A stretch of DNA of 64,000 nt from Lachnospiraceae bacterium EP-SM-12S-S03 (GTDB lineage Bacteria; Bacillota; Clostridia; Lachnospirales; Lachnospiraceae), in the NCBI GenBank assembly GCA_020540725.1, contig JAJBSL010000004.1, positions 62,001 to 126,000 of the forward strand, given 5' to 3'. The notes under the pieces are model-generated. The model searched no databases. It saw nothing but the letters and a program-made list of their open reading frames with translations, and was not told where the DNA came from. Both the position numbers and the translations under genes were made by a program. Positions 1 through 10,350 of this stretch are shown piece by piece (position 1 is the stretch's first letter; each line of letters begins with the position of its first letter).

Positions 1-864
1 GGAAGCTTCGCTTTCAAAAACCTCCTCTGTCACTTCTTTTTCTTTTACTGCCGGAAGACAGTGAGAAAAGATCGTTCCCGGTTTCCCGGTTCTTTCCATC
101 AACGCTTTATTCACCTGATACTTCCTGCAAAGTCGTTCTCTTTCCTGCTCTTTCTTTTCTTCACCCATAGAGAACCACACATCTGTGTAAATCACATCCG
201 CACCGATTACTCCGTCCAGGTCTTCAGTCAGAGTCAGTTTTGCCCCGGACTCTTCCCCATACTCTTTCACAAGTTCTACAATCTCGGGCTTTGTCCAAAG
301 TGTTTTCGGTCCTACTACAGTCACATCGATTCCTACTTTGATACTTCCGATGATCAGACTGTTGACCGTATTGTTTCTCCCATCACCCATGTAGGCAATC
401 TTTAATCCCTTCAGATGACCAAAATGTTCCCGGAGCGTAAGCAGCATAGCAAGACACTGTGTCGGATGATAATCATCTGTCAGACCGTTCCACACCGGAA
501 CTCCGCTATATTTTGCAAGCTCAATAATGTATTCATGCTCAAAACCACGGAATTCAATTCCGTCAAACATACGTCCAAGCACTCTCGCAGTATCCGCAAT
601 ACTTTCCTTATCTCCGAGTTGAATCTCATGTCCTGATAGATAAGTCGGCATACCGCCTTCATCTCTTGCACCAACAGTAAACGCACATCTCGTTCTGGTA
701 GACGGTTTCTCAAAAATAAGCGCGATGTTCTTATCTTTTAATCTGTCACCCCGGATTCCTTTTTTCTTCTTCTCTTTCAGTTCCGCTGCCAGATCCAGAA
801 GATAAAGAATCTCATCTGCTGTATAGTCTTTCAGTGTCAAAAAGTTACGTCCTCTTAAATCCAT
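1..864 (-). CDS. argF: Ornithine carbamoyltransferase (3' end outside window)
   Basis: Transfers the carbamoyl group of carbamoyl phosphate to ornithine to give citrulline, for arginine synthesis or, in reverse, arginine catabolism. 288 residues are visible of a family length near 330. The carbamoyl phosphate loop STRTR is at residues 55-59, HPTQ at 133-136, the SMG loop at 232-234 and the active-site HCLP at 268-271, so the protein looks functional. The ATG at 864 has a good ribosome binding site (GGAAAGGA, 7 bases upstream), and homologues begin MxLxGRNFL, which supports initiation here. The frame is nonetheless open upstream and continues into the patatin-like module without a stop. No other arginine genes are visible. 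Only the last ~40 codons are missing because the window ends. Confidence 0.95.
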   Translation of the reverse strand, partial: MDLRGRNFLTLKDYTADEILYLLDLAAELKEKKKKGIRGDRLKDKNIALIFEKPSTRTRCAFTVGARDEGGMPTYLSGHEIQLGDKESIADTARVLGRMFDGIEFRGFEHEYIIELAKYSGVPVWNGLTDDYHPTQCLAMLLTLREHFGHLKGLKIAYMGDGRNNTVNSLIIGSIKVGIDVTVVGPKTLWTKPEIVELVKEYGEESGAKLTLTEDLDGVIGADVIYTDVWFSMGEEKKEQERERLCRKYQVNKALMERTGKPGTIFSHCLPAVKEKEVTEEVFESEAS

Positions 865-1965
865 TCTGTCATCCTTTCCGATGTCTATGAGCAAATGTGT
901 AAATTCCGGAAGCGCCCCCCATTGATCCGTCTCCGCATATTTCTTACACACCGCCTCAAACAGTTCATCTGTTGTATATATTTTGTATTTCTGGACACGC
1001 AGAAGTTTGGCGCTTGCTTCCAACATAGCAAGATAAAGTTGCTCTTCCGTATATCCAAGGGGCATGCGAAGTTCAAAAGCTGTCTCTAACCGTTCCCGGT
1101 CCGTCAGTTTTTGAATTCTTGTTTTATAATAGCACTCTTCTTTTGTTTCTTCAATATAATAAATGCGCCCTTTTAAGCCAAAAATCATCCTTTTTGCGTC
1201 ATAATACCCTATTTTCATATTCTGACGGCTTCGTTTCTTATGAAATTCAATGATACTCCCTAAAGGCACTCTTGGAGCAATCTGCAGTACTTCCATATCG
1301 TCTGTGATTCGTACCTTCGGTTCCCTCCCCGGTCCAAAAATACGAATTTGAATAATATCCTTATATCCTCTTTCCACCAGAGGCCCCATAGGTACATTAT
1401 CCATAAATCCACCATCAATATAGGTCTTCCCATGCAGCTTTTCATTTTTAAAACCTACAAGATAAGCGCTGGCCAGCAAAAAGTCTTCTAACATACCTTC
1501 CGGGATATCCTGAATACTCATATCCAGCTCTTTCATATCTGTCACAGAAAATGTCAAAATGCAAAATTCTTTTCCTGATTCCCGTATTTTCTTCTCATCA
1601 ACATTCTCGTGAATCAGATTTCGAAGAGGGGTAATATCTACACCTCCGTCTTTTAATACACTCCAAATCTCCCGAAGCACTTCACTGACTTTATTTTCCC
1701 CGTCAAAAAGCTTCTCCATCCACGTATCATCTACATCCATCACTTTAGAAAAGCAAATCTCGCTCCATACTTTTTCCGCCTTTTCCAAATCTTCCATGCA
1801 GATAAATGCGCCATTTAGCGCTCCTACTGATGTTCCCGCGACGGCATGAATCTTGACTCCAACTTCCTTAAGGGCTTTCCACGCACCTATCTGATACGCA
1901 CCTCTCGCCCCTCCTCCATCCAGCATCAATGCATATTCTTTTTCAAGGTCGATTACCGGTTTCAT
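865..1965 (-). CDS. Patatin-like phospholipase module, open in frame into argF
   Basis: A 367-codon stretch from the ATG at 1965 with the patatin lipase hallmarks: oxyanion loop DGGGARG at residues 16-22, nucleophile motif GTSVG with Ser46, and the dyad Asp in DGG at 184-186. It probably hydrolyses acyl ester bonds of lipids in the cytoplasm or at the membrane. Residues after about 270 form a helical extension I do not recognise. There is no stop codon before the argF start at 864: I read every codon from 1965 to 1 and the frame stays open, giving at least 655 residues. Either the lipase is truly fused to OTC, or it lost its own stop. It follows the SPFH gene after a hairpin terminator, so it is probably transcribed separately. 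Confidence 0.85.
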
Positions 1966-1990
1966 CTGACTCCTCCCTTCTTCTATGTCA

Positions 1991-2020
1991 CAAAAGGGAT
2001 ATGTGCAACCACATATCCCT
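1991..2020 (-). terminator. Rho-independent terminator after the SPFH gene
   Basis: Perfect 11-bp stem (1995-2005 with 2010-2020) and 4-base loop, followed on the minus strand by a short T run. It lies between the SPFH gene and the patatin-like gene. Confidence 0.75.
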
Positions 2021-2056
2021 CTTTCCATTCTCTATTTTTATCTGTTGTAGCCTTAT

Positions 2057-2998
2057 CTATTCGCTCTTTCCGACTTCCACTACAGATTTGACAAGACCTG
2101 CAATTCCTTGAAGCTCGGAAGGAATGATGATCTTCGTTGCCTTGCCATCCGCTGCTTTCTCGAACGCTTCCAGGCTCTTCATTGTAAGAACCGCCTCGTC
2201 TGCTCCCGCCTCTTTCAAGAAACGGATACCATCGGCATTCGCCTGCTGTACCTTCAGAATCGCTTCCGCTTCACCTTCTGCCTGACGGATCATCGCTTCT
2301 TTCTGTGCCTCGGCACGAAGGATTGCCGCCTGTTTCTCAGCTTCCGCATCCAGAATCGCAGATTCTTTATTACCTTCTGCAACAAGGATTGTAGATTTTT
2401 TCTCACCTTCTGCGCGGAGAATTGCTTCTCGTCTTTCACGTTCAGCCTTCATCTGTTTTTCCATAGCATCCTGAATGGCTGCCGGCGGAATAATGTTCTT
2501 AAGTTCCACACGATTCACTTTGATACCCCAAGGGTCTGTCGCAACATCGAGTGACGCCCTCATCTTCGTGTTGATCGTCTCTCTGGATGTCAGTGTCTGG
2601 TCTAATTCCAAATCACCAATGATATTACGAAGTGTCGTTGCCGTTAGATTCTCAATCGCCATGATCGGGTTTGCCACTCCATAACAGAACATCTTCGGAT
2701 CTGTAATCTGGTAAAAAACAACCGTGTCAATTCTCATGGTGACATTATCTTTTGTAATTACCGGCTGCGGAGCGAAATCCACAACCTGCTCCTTAAGGTC
2801 TACTCTTCTCGCCACACGCTCAATGATCGGTATCTTAAAATGAAGACCTACACTCCACGTCGCCTGATAAGCCCCCAATCTTTCTATAACGAGAGCCTGC
2901 GCCTGCGGAACGATCTTAATACAGGAAATCAAAAGCGCCACGACAATAACCAATAAGACAATTCCCAGTACTCCTCCAAGTGAAATAAATTCTGTCAT
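2057..2998 (-). CDS. SPFH/band 7 (stomatin/QmcA-like) membrane protein
   Basis: 313 residues. One N-terminal membrane segment (about residues 8-30) is followed by a band 7/SPFH domain (motifs QALVIERLGAY and VKNR-like DPWGIKVNRVELKNI) and a long Ala/Glu-rich coiled coil at about 190-260. Family members oligomerise into membrane microdomain scaffolds and often work with NfeD proteins or proteases; no NfeD partner is adjacent. The ATG at 2998 is preferred over one 16 codons upstream because GAGGAGG sits just before it. It is transcribed in the same direction as the upstream TrmH-type gene but across a 130-base gap. The cellular role cannot be told from sequence. Confidence 0.9.
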   Translation of the reverse strand: MTEFISLGGVLGIVLLVIVVALLISCIKIVPQAQALVIERLGAYQATWSVGLHFKIPIIERVARRVDLKEQVVDFAPQPVITKDNVTMRIDTVVFYQITDPKMFCYGVANPIMAIENLTATTLRNIIGDLELDQTLTSRETINTKMRASLDVATDPWGIKVNRVELKNIIPPAAIQDAMEKQMKAERERREAILRAEGEKKSTILVAEGNKESAILDAEAEKQAAILRAEAQKEAMIRQAEGEAEAILKVQQANADGIRFLKEAGADEAVLTMKSLEAFEKAADGKATKIIIPSELQGIAGLVKSVVEVGKSE

Positions 2999-3130
2999 AT
3001 AAACCCTCCTCGCTTTCTTCTTGTAATTAATATAGTTATTTTTCATATTACTATACTTTCTATTTTTTTACAAGAAGCGGAAGAAAATCTTAATACAAAT
3101 ATAAGAACTCCACACAAATTATCTGTCCAT

Positions 3131-3919
3131 TTAAAAATGAGTGCTCTTTCTTCTCTGACGATTCGCTTCGTACATAAGAATCGACGACGCAATCGCCGCA
3201 TTCAAAGACTCTACCTCTCCGTGCATCGGAATCTTCACCCAGACCTCTGCTTTGTCCGATACTTCACGTCGCAGTCCGTTCCCCTCATTGCCGATAAGGA
3301 ATGCACATCCCGTACTGTAATTCTCTTCATCATAGTAGTTTTTTCCATCTAAATGTGCCGCGTAAGTCTTAACTCCCTTTTCTCTGAGCCGATCCACCAA
3401 CGCTGGTATATCCTCTTCATACAGAAACGGCATCCTATAAATAGATCCCATCGTAGAACGGATTGTCTTAGGATTATAAATATCTACCGTGTCCCGGCTC
3501 ATAATAATTCCGGTTACTCCGGCCCCTTCTGCCGTCCTTACGATCGTCCCCAGATTCCCTGGATCCTGAAGATTGTCAAGAACCATCAAAAATGGAGTTT
3601 CACATTTTAACATATCTGCAAACTCTGTTCTTTTCTGGCGTACAAGACATAGAATTCCTTGCGGAGTCTTTGTATCTGATACATGAGAAAACACTTTATC
3701 CGACAGTACTTCCACTCTAAGTCCGTCAAAGTCCACTCCCTCTGCCTTTTTTATATAGAAAGTTTCCGAAATGTATACTTTTTCAATCAGCTCTCTCGGT
3801 GCTTCCTGGAACATTTTCACTCCTTCCACAACGAAAATTCCTCTTTCATTTCTTACCTTACTTTTTTTCTGAAGCTGCAAAAGTTCCTTCACCTGAAGAT
3901 TTGCAATACTTGTAATCAT
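3131..3919 (-). CDS. TrmH/SpoU-family RNA 2'-O-methyltransferase
   Basis: 262 residues. An N-terminal RNA-binding (L30e-like) substrate domain covers about 1-95. The C-terminal SPOUT knot shows all three motifs: NLQDPGNLGTIVRTAEG (motif 1), FLIGNEGNGL (motif 2) and IPMHGEVESLNAAIASSI (motif 3). It transfers a methyl group from SAM to a ribose in rRNA or tRNA. The layout matches the YsgA/RlmB-like group, so 23S rRNA is the likelier substrate, but the exact nucleotide cannot be deduced. It starts 27 bases after the response regulator stop and is probably cotranscribed with the two-component genes. Confidence 0.93.
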   Translation of the reverse strand: MITSIANLQVKELLQLQKKSKVRNERGIFVVEGVKMFQEAPRELIEKVYISETFYIKKAEGVDFDGLRVEVLSDKVFSHVSDTKTPQGILCLVRQKRTEFADMLKCETPFLMVLDNLQDPGNLGTIVRTAEGAGVTGIIMSRDTVDIYNPKTIRSTMGSIYRMPFLYEEDIPALVDRLREKGVKTYAAHLDGKNYYDEENYSTGCAFLIGNEGNGLRREVSDKAEVWVKIPMHGEVESLNAAIASSILMYEANRQRRKSTHF

Positions 3920-3946
3920 CCTCTTACTCCTTTTCCAAACTATCGG

Positions 3947-4636
3947 CTACACTTTAAATCGATATCCAACTCCCCATATTGTCTCGATATACTGTGGTTT
4001 TGACGTATCAAATTCTATTTTTTCACGGATTTTCTTGATATGCACCGTCACTGTCGCAATATCACCAATGGATTCCATATCCCAGATCTCACTAAAAAGC
4101 TCATCCTTCGTATACACATGGTTTGGATGGCTTGCAAGAAAAGTAAGAAGATCAAATTCTTTCGTGGTAAATGTCTTCTCTTCTCCATTTACCCAGACTC
4201 TTCTTGCTGTTGTATCAATCTTAAGGCCCCGGATTTCAATGACTTTATTTTCTTCCACAGTACTTCCGATCAAACGTTCATATCTGGCAAGATGTGCCTT
4301 TACTCTTGCCACAAGTTCACTCGGACTAAACGGTTTTGTCATATAGTCATCCGCTCCAAGCCCCAGGCCTCGGATCTTATCAATATCATCTTTCTTCGCT
4401 GAAACCATAATAATAGGCGTATTCTTCTCATCGCGTACTGTACGGCAGATTTCAAATCCATCTACCCCCGGAAGCATCAGATCCAAAATGATCAGGTTGT
4501 ACTCCTCTTCCATTGCTTTCTTAAGGCCCAATTCTCCGTCATTTGCGACTTCTACTTCAAACCCGCTCAATTCCAGATAATCTTTCTCCAAATCTGCAAT
4601 AGCTTCCTCGTCTTCTACAATCAATATTTTATTCAT
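3947..4636 (-). CDS. OmpR-family response regulator
   Basis: 229 residues. Receiver domain at 1-120 has the acidic pair D9/E10, phospho-acceptor D52 (LILDLMLPG), and the TKPF lysine motif. The winged-helix DNA-binding domain at about 130-228 ends with the typical TIWGVGYRF. Phosphorylated by the adjacent histidine kinase, it should act as a transcription factor. Its start overlaps the kinase stop by 8 bases, implying translational coupling. The kinase-first order is the reverse of the usual arrangement. Target genes cannot be deduced. Confidence 0.95.
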   Translation of the reverse strand: MNKILIVEDEEAIADLEKDYLELSGFEVEVANDGELGLKKAMEEEYNLIILDLMLPGVDGFEICRTVRDEKNTPIIMVSAKKDDIDKIRGLGLGADDYMTKPFSPSELVARVKAHLARYERLIGSTVEENKVIEIRGLKIDTTARRVWVNGEEKTFTTKEFDLLTFLASHPNHVYTKDELFSEIWDMESIGDIATVTVHIKKIREKIEFDTSKPQYIETIWGVGYRFKV

Positions 4637-6122
4637 TTACTGGTACCTCCTGATATTTTCTAATTACAAAATACATAACCGTTCCCGTGCCTTCTTTGCT
4701 TGTGGCCCATATCTTGCCCCCATGTTCTTCCACAATCTTTTTCACGATGGAAAGTCCGATTCCGCTTCCGCCTTTCGATGAATTTCTTGACGCATCCGTA
4801 CGGTAAAAACGGTCAAATATGTTCGGCAGATCTTTTGCTGCAATTCCCTTTCCGTTATCCTCAAGCTCTACCTGAATAAAATCACCTACATCCTTTACCC
4901 GCAGATTGATTCTTCCGTATTTCTTATCCATATACTTCACTGAGTTGCTGACTATGTTATTGATGACACGTTTTAACTGTTCCGCATCCGCAATGATTTT
5001 CTGCTCTCCTTCTACATAGTTGGAATAGCTGAAGTCCACACCTTTTGACTCCAATTCCAAAGAAAGATCCTCGGCACAATCATCAAAATACGCGCTTACC
5101 GGAATGGTACTGAAATTATACGGAATACGATTGGTATCTATCTTGGAGTAAAAAGTCAATTCATTGATCAGACGATCCATCTCCGTTGCTTTATTGTAAA
5201 TGGTACGAATATACTTGTCCATTTTCTCCGGCGTGTCTGCCACACCATCCATAATCCCTTCCGCATATCCTTTGATCGCTGTTACCGGTGTCTTCAAATC
5301 ATGGGAAATATTACTGATCAGCTCTTTATTCTCTCTGTCGTACGTAAGCTTTTCTTCCGCATTTGTCTTCAGTCTCTGGCGCATATCCTCGAAATCACTG
5401 CAAAGCTGACCTAATTCATCATCCGCACTTGCTTCCAGTTGGAAATCAAGGTTGCCTTCCTTAATATTTTTGGCCGCTTCCTGCATCTTGCTCAAAGGGC
5501 CTGTAACTCCCTTATAAATCCAAAAGATAAGAAGCGCTGCTGTTGCCACAAGGATTAAGATAATAGCAATCGCCGCATCGGAAATCAACTGCTTCACTTC
5601 CGGCATAACACTGCTTACATCTGTCACAATAAATGCACTTCCTGATTTTGTATCTCCAAATTTAAAATCAATGTGCTTTACAAGCGCCTGAACCTCCCCA
5701 TAATATACACCGTTTTCCGATGTAGTATCCGGTTCACCATAATCTGGAAGTTGATCCAAAAGGGCCTCCGCCTTATCTGTCTCGCCGCCTATATATATGA
5801 TTTTATCTTCTTTGCGCATGATCAGATAAGAATTTTTCTTCTGTAGTGCCTTATTCACATCTTCCAGATACGTTACATCCTCCAGAAGTTCCGGTTTCTC
5901 TATAGCCACCTTGCTGATCTTATGATACGACTCCTCAGTAAGGCTGTTAAAAACCTGCACCGAGTTGGAAAAGCTCTTATAAGTTGTTCCCGTAATTCCA
6001 TAATTCTTCTCTATCACACTAATCTGATACCGGCTCATTCCAAAAATAACGACACCAGTCAAAAGAATCGGTAAAACACTCACGGTAATAAACGCAGTGA
6101 TTAGTCTTGTTCTTAATTTCAA
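4629..6122 (-). CDS. Membrane sensor histidine kinase
   Basis: About 497 residues: membrane segment near the N-terminus, ~160-residue extracellular sensor region, second membrane segment, HAMP domain, HisKA with the phospho-His in [16 protein letters not shown], and HATPase_c with N box ([10 protein letters not shown]), DNGKG, FDRFYR and GSGIGLS boxes. I place the start at TTG 6122 because AAAGGAAGTG precedes it and because a TATAAT box at 6161-6166 would start transcription close to the ATG at 6152, leaving that codon no ribosome binding site. Partner of the overlapping response regulator. The signal is unknown; a divergent extracellular sensor gives no clue. Confidence 0.93.
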   Translation of the reverse strand: MKLRTRLITAFITVSVLPILLTGVVIFGMSRYQISVIEKNYGITGTTYKSFSNSVQVFNSLTEESYHKISKVAIEKPELLEDVTYLEDVNKALQKKNSYLIMRKEDKIIYIGGETDKAEALLDQLPDYGEPDTTSENGVYYGEVQALVKHIDFKFGDTKSGSAFIVTDVSSVMPEVKQLISDAAIAIILILVATAALLIFWIYKGVTGPLSKMQEAAKNIKEGNLDFQLEASADDELGQLCSDFEDMRQRLKTNAEEKLTYDRENKELISNISHDLKTPVTAIKGYAEGIMDGVADTPEKMDKYIRTIYNKATEMDRLINELTFYSKIDTNRIPYNFSTIPVSAYFDDCAEDLSLELESKGVDFSYSNYVEGEQKIIADAEQLKRVINNIVSNSVKYMDKKYGRINLRVKDVGDFIQVELEDNGKGIAAKDLPNIFDRFYRTDASRNSSKGGSGIGLSIVKKIVEEHGGKIWATSKEGTGTVMYFVIRKYQEVPVNE

Positions 6123-6160
6123 GCTTTCACTTCCTTTCCCGCTTATTTGCATTCCTTAGT

Positions 6161-6169
6161 ATTATACCA
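6161..6169 (-). promoter_or_regulatory. Extended -10 promoter element of the two-component operon
   Basis: TGGTATAAT on the minus strand (extended -10). No convincing -35 hexamer is seen, as is common for extended -10 promoters. It supports the TTG start of the kinase. Confidence 0.5.
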
Positions 6170-6247
6170 TGACCATAGCTCGTCTACACGAAACCACATA
6201 TAAATAATTCTAAAAAGTTTATAAAATGGAAAAAATACCGCTTTTTC

Positions 6248-6277
6248 CTAAAAAAGATTGTGCCGAGGCACAATCTT
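6248..6277 (-). terminator. Terminator of metK
   Basis: Perfect 11-bp GC-rich stem (6254-6264 with 6267-6277) followed by a T run on the minus strand, 9 bases past the metK stop. Confidence 0.9.
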
Positions 6278-6285
6278 CTTTACTT

Positions 6286-7473
6286 TTATAAGTATTTCTT
6301 CAACTCTTCTACTTTATCAAGCTTCTCCCATGGAAGATCCAGATCCAATCTTCCAAAGTGTCCGTAAGCTGCTGTCTGCTTGTAGATCGGACGGCGAAGA
6401 TCTAACATTTTAATGATTCCTGCCGGGCGAAGATCAAAGTTTTCTCTTATGATATCCACTAATTTTTCTTCGGAAATCTTTCCTGTTCCGAAAGTATCGA
6501 TCATGATAGAAGTCGGCTGTGCAACACCGATAGCATAAGATAACTGAATTTCTACCTTTTTAGCAATTCCTGCCGCTACGATATTTTTCGCAACATAACG
6601 TGCTGCATAAGCTGCAGAACGGTCTACTTTTGTACAGTCTTTTCCTGAGAAAGCTCCGCCTCCGTGACGAGCCATTCCACCGTATGTATCTACGATGATT
6701 TTACGTCCTGTAACACCGCTGTCTCCGTGTGGTCCACCGATTACGAAACGTCCTGTTGGGTTAATGAAGAATTTTGTATTTTCATCGATCATCTCTACTG
6801 GAAGAACCGGCTCAAATACATATTTTTTAATATCTTCGTGAATCTGTTCCTGTGTTACATCCGGATCATGCTGTGTAGAAAGAACAACTGCATCCAAACG
6901 TTTTGGCACGCCATTTTCATCATATTCCACAGTAACCTGACTCTTTCCATCCGGTCTTAAATACTGTAATGTTCCTTCTTTACGAACTTTTGTAAGTTGA
7001 CGAGTAAGCTTATGAGCAAGTGAAATTGGATATGGCATCAATTCTTCTGTCTCATCACAAGCATATCCGAACATCATACCTTGATCTCCTGCTCCGATTG
7101 CTTCAATCTCTTCATCAGACATCTTATTTTCTTTTGCTTCTAACGCTTTATCAACACCCATAGCAATATCAGAAGACTGCTCATCGATTGCTGTGATCAC
7201 GCCGCATGTATGTGCATCAAATCCATATTTTCCCCTGTTATATCCGATTTCGTCTACTGTGTCACGAACAATTTTCTGAATATCCACATAAGCATTCGTT
7301 GTAATCTCGCCCATAACAAGTACAAGACCTGTTGTAATCGCTGTCTCACAGGCAACACGGCTGTTTGGATCCTGTTCCATGAGTGCATCAAGCACTGCAT
7401 CGGAAATTGCATCACAAATTTTATCCGGATGACCTTCTGTTACTGATTCTGATGTAAATAGTAATTTTTCCAT
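6286..7473 (-). CDS. metK: S-adenosylmethionine synthetase
   Basis: 395 residues, the normal family length. It makes SAM from methionine and ATP in the cytoplasm, the methyl donor for the RNA methylases in this window and for radical SAM chemistry. Signature sequences are [16 protein letters not shown] near the N-terminus, the [12 protein letters not shown] loop, and [16 protein letters not shown]. The gene stands alone, with its own promoter, a SAM-I riboswitch in the leader and a terminator after the stop, so it should be switched off when SAM is plentiful. Confidence 0.99.
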   Translation of the reverse strand: MEKLLFTSESVTEGHPDKICDAISDAVLDALMEQDPNSRVACETAITTGLVLVMGEITTNAYVDIQKIVRDTVDEIGYNRGKYGFDAHTCGVITAIDEQSSDIAMGVDKALEAKENKMSDEEIEAIGAGDQGMMFGYACDETEELMPYPISLAHKLTRQLTKVRKEGTLQYLRPDGKSQVTVEYDENGVPKRLDAVVLSTQHDPDVTQEQIHEDIKKYVFEPVLPVEMIDENTKFFINPTGRFVIGGPHGDSGVTGRKIIVDTYGGMARHGGGAFSGKDCTKVDRSAAYAARYVAKNIVAAGIAKKVEIQLSYAIGVAQPTSIMIDTFGTGKISEEKLVDIIRENFDLRPAGIIKMLDLRRPIYKQTAAYGHFGRLDLDLPWEKLDKVEELKKYL

Positions 7474-7535
7474 TCTTTTTCCTTTCCTTTGTACTTTCTC
7501 TATCGGGACTGTTTTTATAAATTTCCTATGTATTC

Positions 7536-7562
7536 AAAAAGGCCAGCCCAAAAGGACTGACC
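7536..7562 (-). terminator. Riboswitch-controlled terminator of the metK leader
   Basis: Stem 7541-7549 with 7554-7562 (includes G-U pairs), loop of four, then five T on the minus strand. It lies between the SAM aptamer and metK and is the expected expression platform. Confidence 0.85.
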
Positions 7563-7584
7563 CGAATTCTATTCATAAATCAAT

Positions 7585-7683
7585 CCTCTTATTGTTCGAT
7601 TGCTCGCTCAGGTTGGCACCTTCCTTGTAAGGGGTTGCCGTGGTTTCACAGATCCTTTGTATCTCCACCACTCTGAATAAGAG
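7585..7683 (-). promoter_or_regulatory. SAM-I (S-box) riboswitch aptamer upstream of metK
   Basis: Minus-strand conserved cores are all present: AGAGTGGTGGAG, GAAACCACGGCAACC and GGTGCCAACCTGAGC, enclosed by a P1 stem pairing CTCTTATT (7676-7683) with AATAAGAG (7586-7593). SAM binding should favour the terminator at 7536-7562 and stop metK transcription. Confidence 0.97.
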
Positions 7684-7715
7684 AAAGTTGTATATTTGAT
7701 TTTGTTACAGCGTTT

Positions 7716-7744
7716 ATCATATCACCGTCTTTCAGAAACGTCAA
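7716..7744 (-). promoter_or_regulatory. metK promoter
   Basis: TTGACG (7739-7744), 17-base spacer, TATGAT (7716-7721) on the minus strand, about 30 bases before the aptamer. Confidence 0.85.
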
Positions 7745-7757
7745 GACTATTTTCACT

Positions 7758-8684
7758 TTATTTCATGCCCAAAATTACCTTTTCTCCTTTTTGTCTTACG
7801 ATGTCTCTTTCCGCACGAAGAAGCACCTGGCTTCCATCCGTTACGCGAATATAATACTGACGATAAAATCCAAGGAACTCCTCCCGTATAATTTCTCCAT
7901 GAATATTCCCCTCTACCGCAAAGAACAAATCTTCCGGTCTGCAGTGAATTTCATTTCCCGCATCATCCCGGAAACAATTCGACACGCCTAGAAAATTTCT
8001 GGCGAAATCATTGGCCGGATGCGTATACACTTCTTCCGGTTTGCCAATCTGGATCAGATTGCCCTGGTCCATAATGGCAATGGAATCTCCAAGAACCATG
8101 GCTTCTTCCTGATCATGGGTGACAAATACCATTGTAATATCAAATTCCCTCTGAATCTGTTTGATTTCCTGACGCATTTTTATCCGGAGTTTCGCATCAA
8201 GGTTACTCAACGGTTCATCAAGAAGAAGGACTTTAGGCTTTGTGATCAAGGAACGCACCAAGGCAACTCTCTGCTGCTGCCCTCCCGATATTTCATGTAT
8301 CTTAGAATGAGCATACTCGGTAAGCCCTACCTTTTCCAAGTACTTCATACCCATTTCTTTTGCTTCTTTTTTCTTGATCTTCTGGAACTTCAAGCCATAA
8401 GTCACATTATCAAGAACAGTCAGATGTGGAAACAACGCATAAGACTGGAACACGGTAGATACCGGTCTTTCTTCCGGTTCCATACAGGTGATGTTCTGTC
8501 CATCCACTCGGATTTCCCCTGCATCCGGTTTTAAAAAACCTCCGATCATTTTCAATGTAGTTGTCTTTCCGCATCCTGACGACCCAAGAAGGCAAAGAAG
8601 TTCTCCTTTACCGAGAGAAAGCGACAGGTTTTTTACAACCTCCTTTTCTCCAAAACTTTTACTTAGATTTTTTAATTCCAGATA
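7758..8684 (-). CDS. ABC transporter ATPase (FbpC/PotA type)
   Basis: 308 residues from GTG 8684, chosen because GGGGGAG lies eight bases upstream; a TTG at 8720 is the alternative. Walker A GSSGCGKTT, Q-loop, signature SGGQQQRVALVRSL, Walker B VLLLDEPLSNLD and the switch His in VTHDQEEAM are all present, followed by a TOBE-like regulatory domain. It energises the import complex made with the two upstream genes; overlap of about 26 bases with the permease gene implies coupling. The family handles Fe(III) but also phosphonates, sugars or polyamines, so substrate is uncertain. Confidence 0.93.
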   Translation of the reverse strand, partial: YLELKNLSKSFGEKEVVKNLSLSLGKGELLCLLGSSGCGKTTTLKMIGGFLKPDAGEIRVDGQNITCMEPEERPVSTVFQSYALFPHLTVLDNVTYGLKFQKIKKKEAKEMGMKYLEKVGLTEYAHSKIHEISGGQQQRVALVRSLITKPKVLLLDEPLSNLDAKLRIKMRQEIKQIQREFDITMVFVTHDQEEAMVLGDSIAIMDQGNLIQIGKPEEVYTHPANDFARNFLGVSNCFRDDAGNEIHCRPEDLFFAVEGNIHGEIIREEFLGFYRQYYIRVTDGSQVLLRAERDIVRQKGEKVILGMK

Positions 8685-10350
8685 CACCTTTTTTTCTCCC
8701 CCTTTCTTTTGAAAATCCAATATAAAAAATCACGTTGATCAGTACAGTGATCCATATGATGAAGGTTGCAATCATAGATGCCTCTCCGTACTTTCCTGTA
8801 TTAATGCTGTCAAACAGTGTGAATACCGCTATTTTCTGTCCGGGTGTAATAAGGAAAATTACTGAACCCGCTGTAATCATGGCATTTGTAAAGTTATTTA
8901 CAAATCCGGTTGCAAAAGCCGGCTTTAGATTCGGAAGCAGTACATCCCAAAACACACGAAGTTTGTTAGCCCCTAAATCCCGCGCGGCATCATCAATGTT
9001 CAGACTAATCTGTGAGAAAGATGCAGTTACCGCTTTTGTCGTGATTGACATTTGCTTGAATATCATATTTGCAATTACGATTAATGCCGTCCCTGTCAGT
9101 TTTAATGGCTCATGGTTAAATGCCAGAATATATCCGATACCAAAACAACTGCCCGGAAGCATATACGGCATGGTCACAACAAAGTCTATCAAATTCCCAA
9201 AGCGGATTCTCCGCCTTTCAATGTAATAAGAAAGAAGAATACCTACAAACGTTCCTACAAGCGCCACGATAAGCGCATACGCAATACTTCGTACAAATGT
9301 ATCCATATTTCGCTCGAGGAGTGCATCGAAATATTGTGTTGTAAATGTAAGCGTTCCTCTCATATTTTTTGTAAAACTATTGAGAAAAATTGATCCATAT
9401 TCCAAAATCATTGTCACAAAGAAAATTGCTGCTATCAGGTACACAATCACCGCACTCATTCCTTTTAATCGAAAATCTTCTTCCGCACCTGTGGCCTTAT
9501 TGTTATTTCCCGCGAATATCTTATCATTTTTTCTCATCAGATAACGATACAGTACAAAGCCGGCCAAAGCCGGAATCAAAAGCAGTACGTTCAGTGCCGA
9601 ACTCTTACTTAAGTCTGAGTATCCGATAATCTGCATATATATTTCTGTGGCGACCGTCTCAAATCTTCCTCCAATTACAATCGGTGTTCCGAAATCCGCC
9701 ATGGAGCGGATAAATGAAAGCAGAAAACAGATTAAAAGAGATGGTCTGATAAGCGGAAGTACAATCTTATAGAGCGTTCTTCCTCTTGTCGCTCCGAGAT
9801 CTGCCGAAGCCTGCAACATGGAAAAATCAATCCTCTCAAGCATTCCGATGAGAAGCAGTGCATTTAATGAAGTAAAAAATAAGCTCTGCATAATCACCAC
9901 CCCGATCCACCCATAGGGATTCAGGGATAGCCCCAAAAGTCCTTTTGATATCAGTCCGTTTCGTCCAAATAACTGAATGTAAGCCAGCGAAGCAATAAAT
10001 GGTGGTGACACCATACTGATCAGAAGAATTCCCATCAAACATCCCCGCAGTTTCTTAAACGTAAACCTTACACTAAACGCAACCGCCACAGCGAGACCCG
10101 TGGAAATCAATGCAGATAAAACTGCCACAAACACACTATTTTTCAACAAATGTAAATTTTTATCGAATATACTCTTATACGCTGCAAAACTAAAACCATG
10201 TGCTCCTGATACACTCTGTTTTATAATACACAGAAACGGATAAAGCACAAAAAGACACACCAGTCCCACAAGAATCATCAAAACAATTCTGTCTAATATA
10301 TTATAAAAACGGGCACCACTCTGTGATGCCCTTGTTTTCTTACTCTTCAC
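8659..10350 (-). CDS. ABC transporter double permease (FbpB type)
   Basis: 563 residues with about 12 membrane helices: two fused six-helix permease halves. Each has a cytoplasmic EAA coupling loop, QASADLGATRGRTLYKIVLP in the first half and DDAARDLGANKLRVFWDVLL in the second. This fused layout is typical of Fe(III) importers of the FbpB/AfuB family. Starts at GTG 10350 with GGAG upstream, overlapping the binding-protein gene by 11 bases. Confidence 0.93.
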   Translation of the reverse strand: MKSKKTRASQSGARFYNILDRIVLMILVGLVCLFVLYPFLCIIKQSVSGAHGFSFAAYKSIFDKNLHLLKNSVFVAVLSALISTGLAVAVAFSVRFTFKKLRGCLMGILLISMVSPPFIASLAYIQLFGRNGLISKGLLGLSLNPYGWIGVVIMQSLFFTSLNALLLIGMLERIDFSMLQASADLGATRGRTLYKIVLPLIRPSLLICFLLSFIRSMADFGTPIVIGGRFETVATEIYMQIIGYSDLSKSSALNVLLLIPALAGFVLYRYLMRKNDKIFAGNNNKATGAEEDFRLKGMSAVIVYLIAAIFFVTMILEYGSIFLNSFTKNMRGTLTFTTQYFDALLERNMDTFVRSIAYALIVALVGTFVGILLSYYIERRRIRFGNLIDFVVTMPYMLPGSCFGIGYILAFNHEPLKLTGTALIVIANMIFKQMSITTKAVTASFSQISLNIDDAARDLGANKLRVFWDVLLPNLKPAFATGFVNNFTNAMITAGSVIFLITPGQKIAVFTLFDSINTGKYGEASMIATFIIWITVLINVIFYIGFSKERGRKKGVSGIKKSK

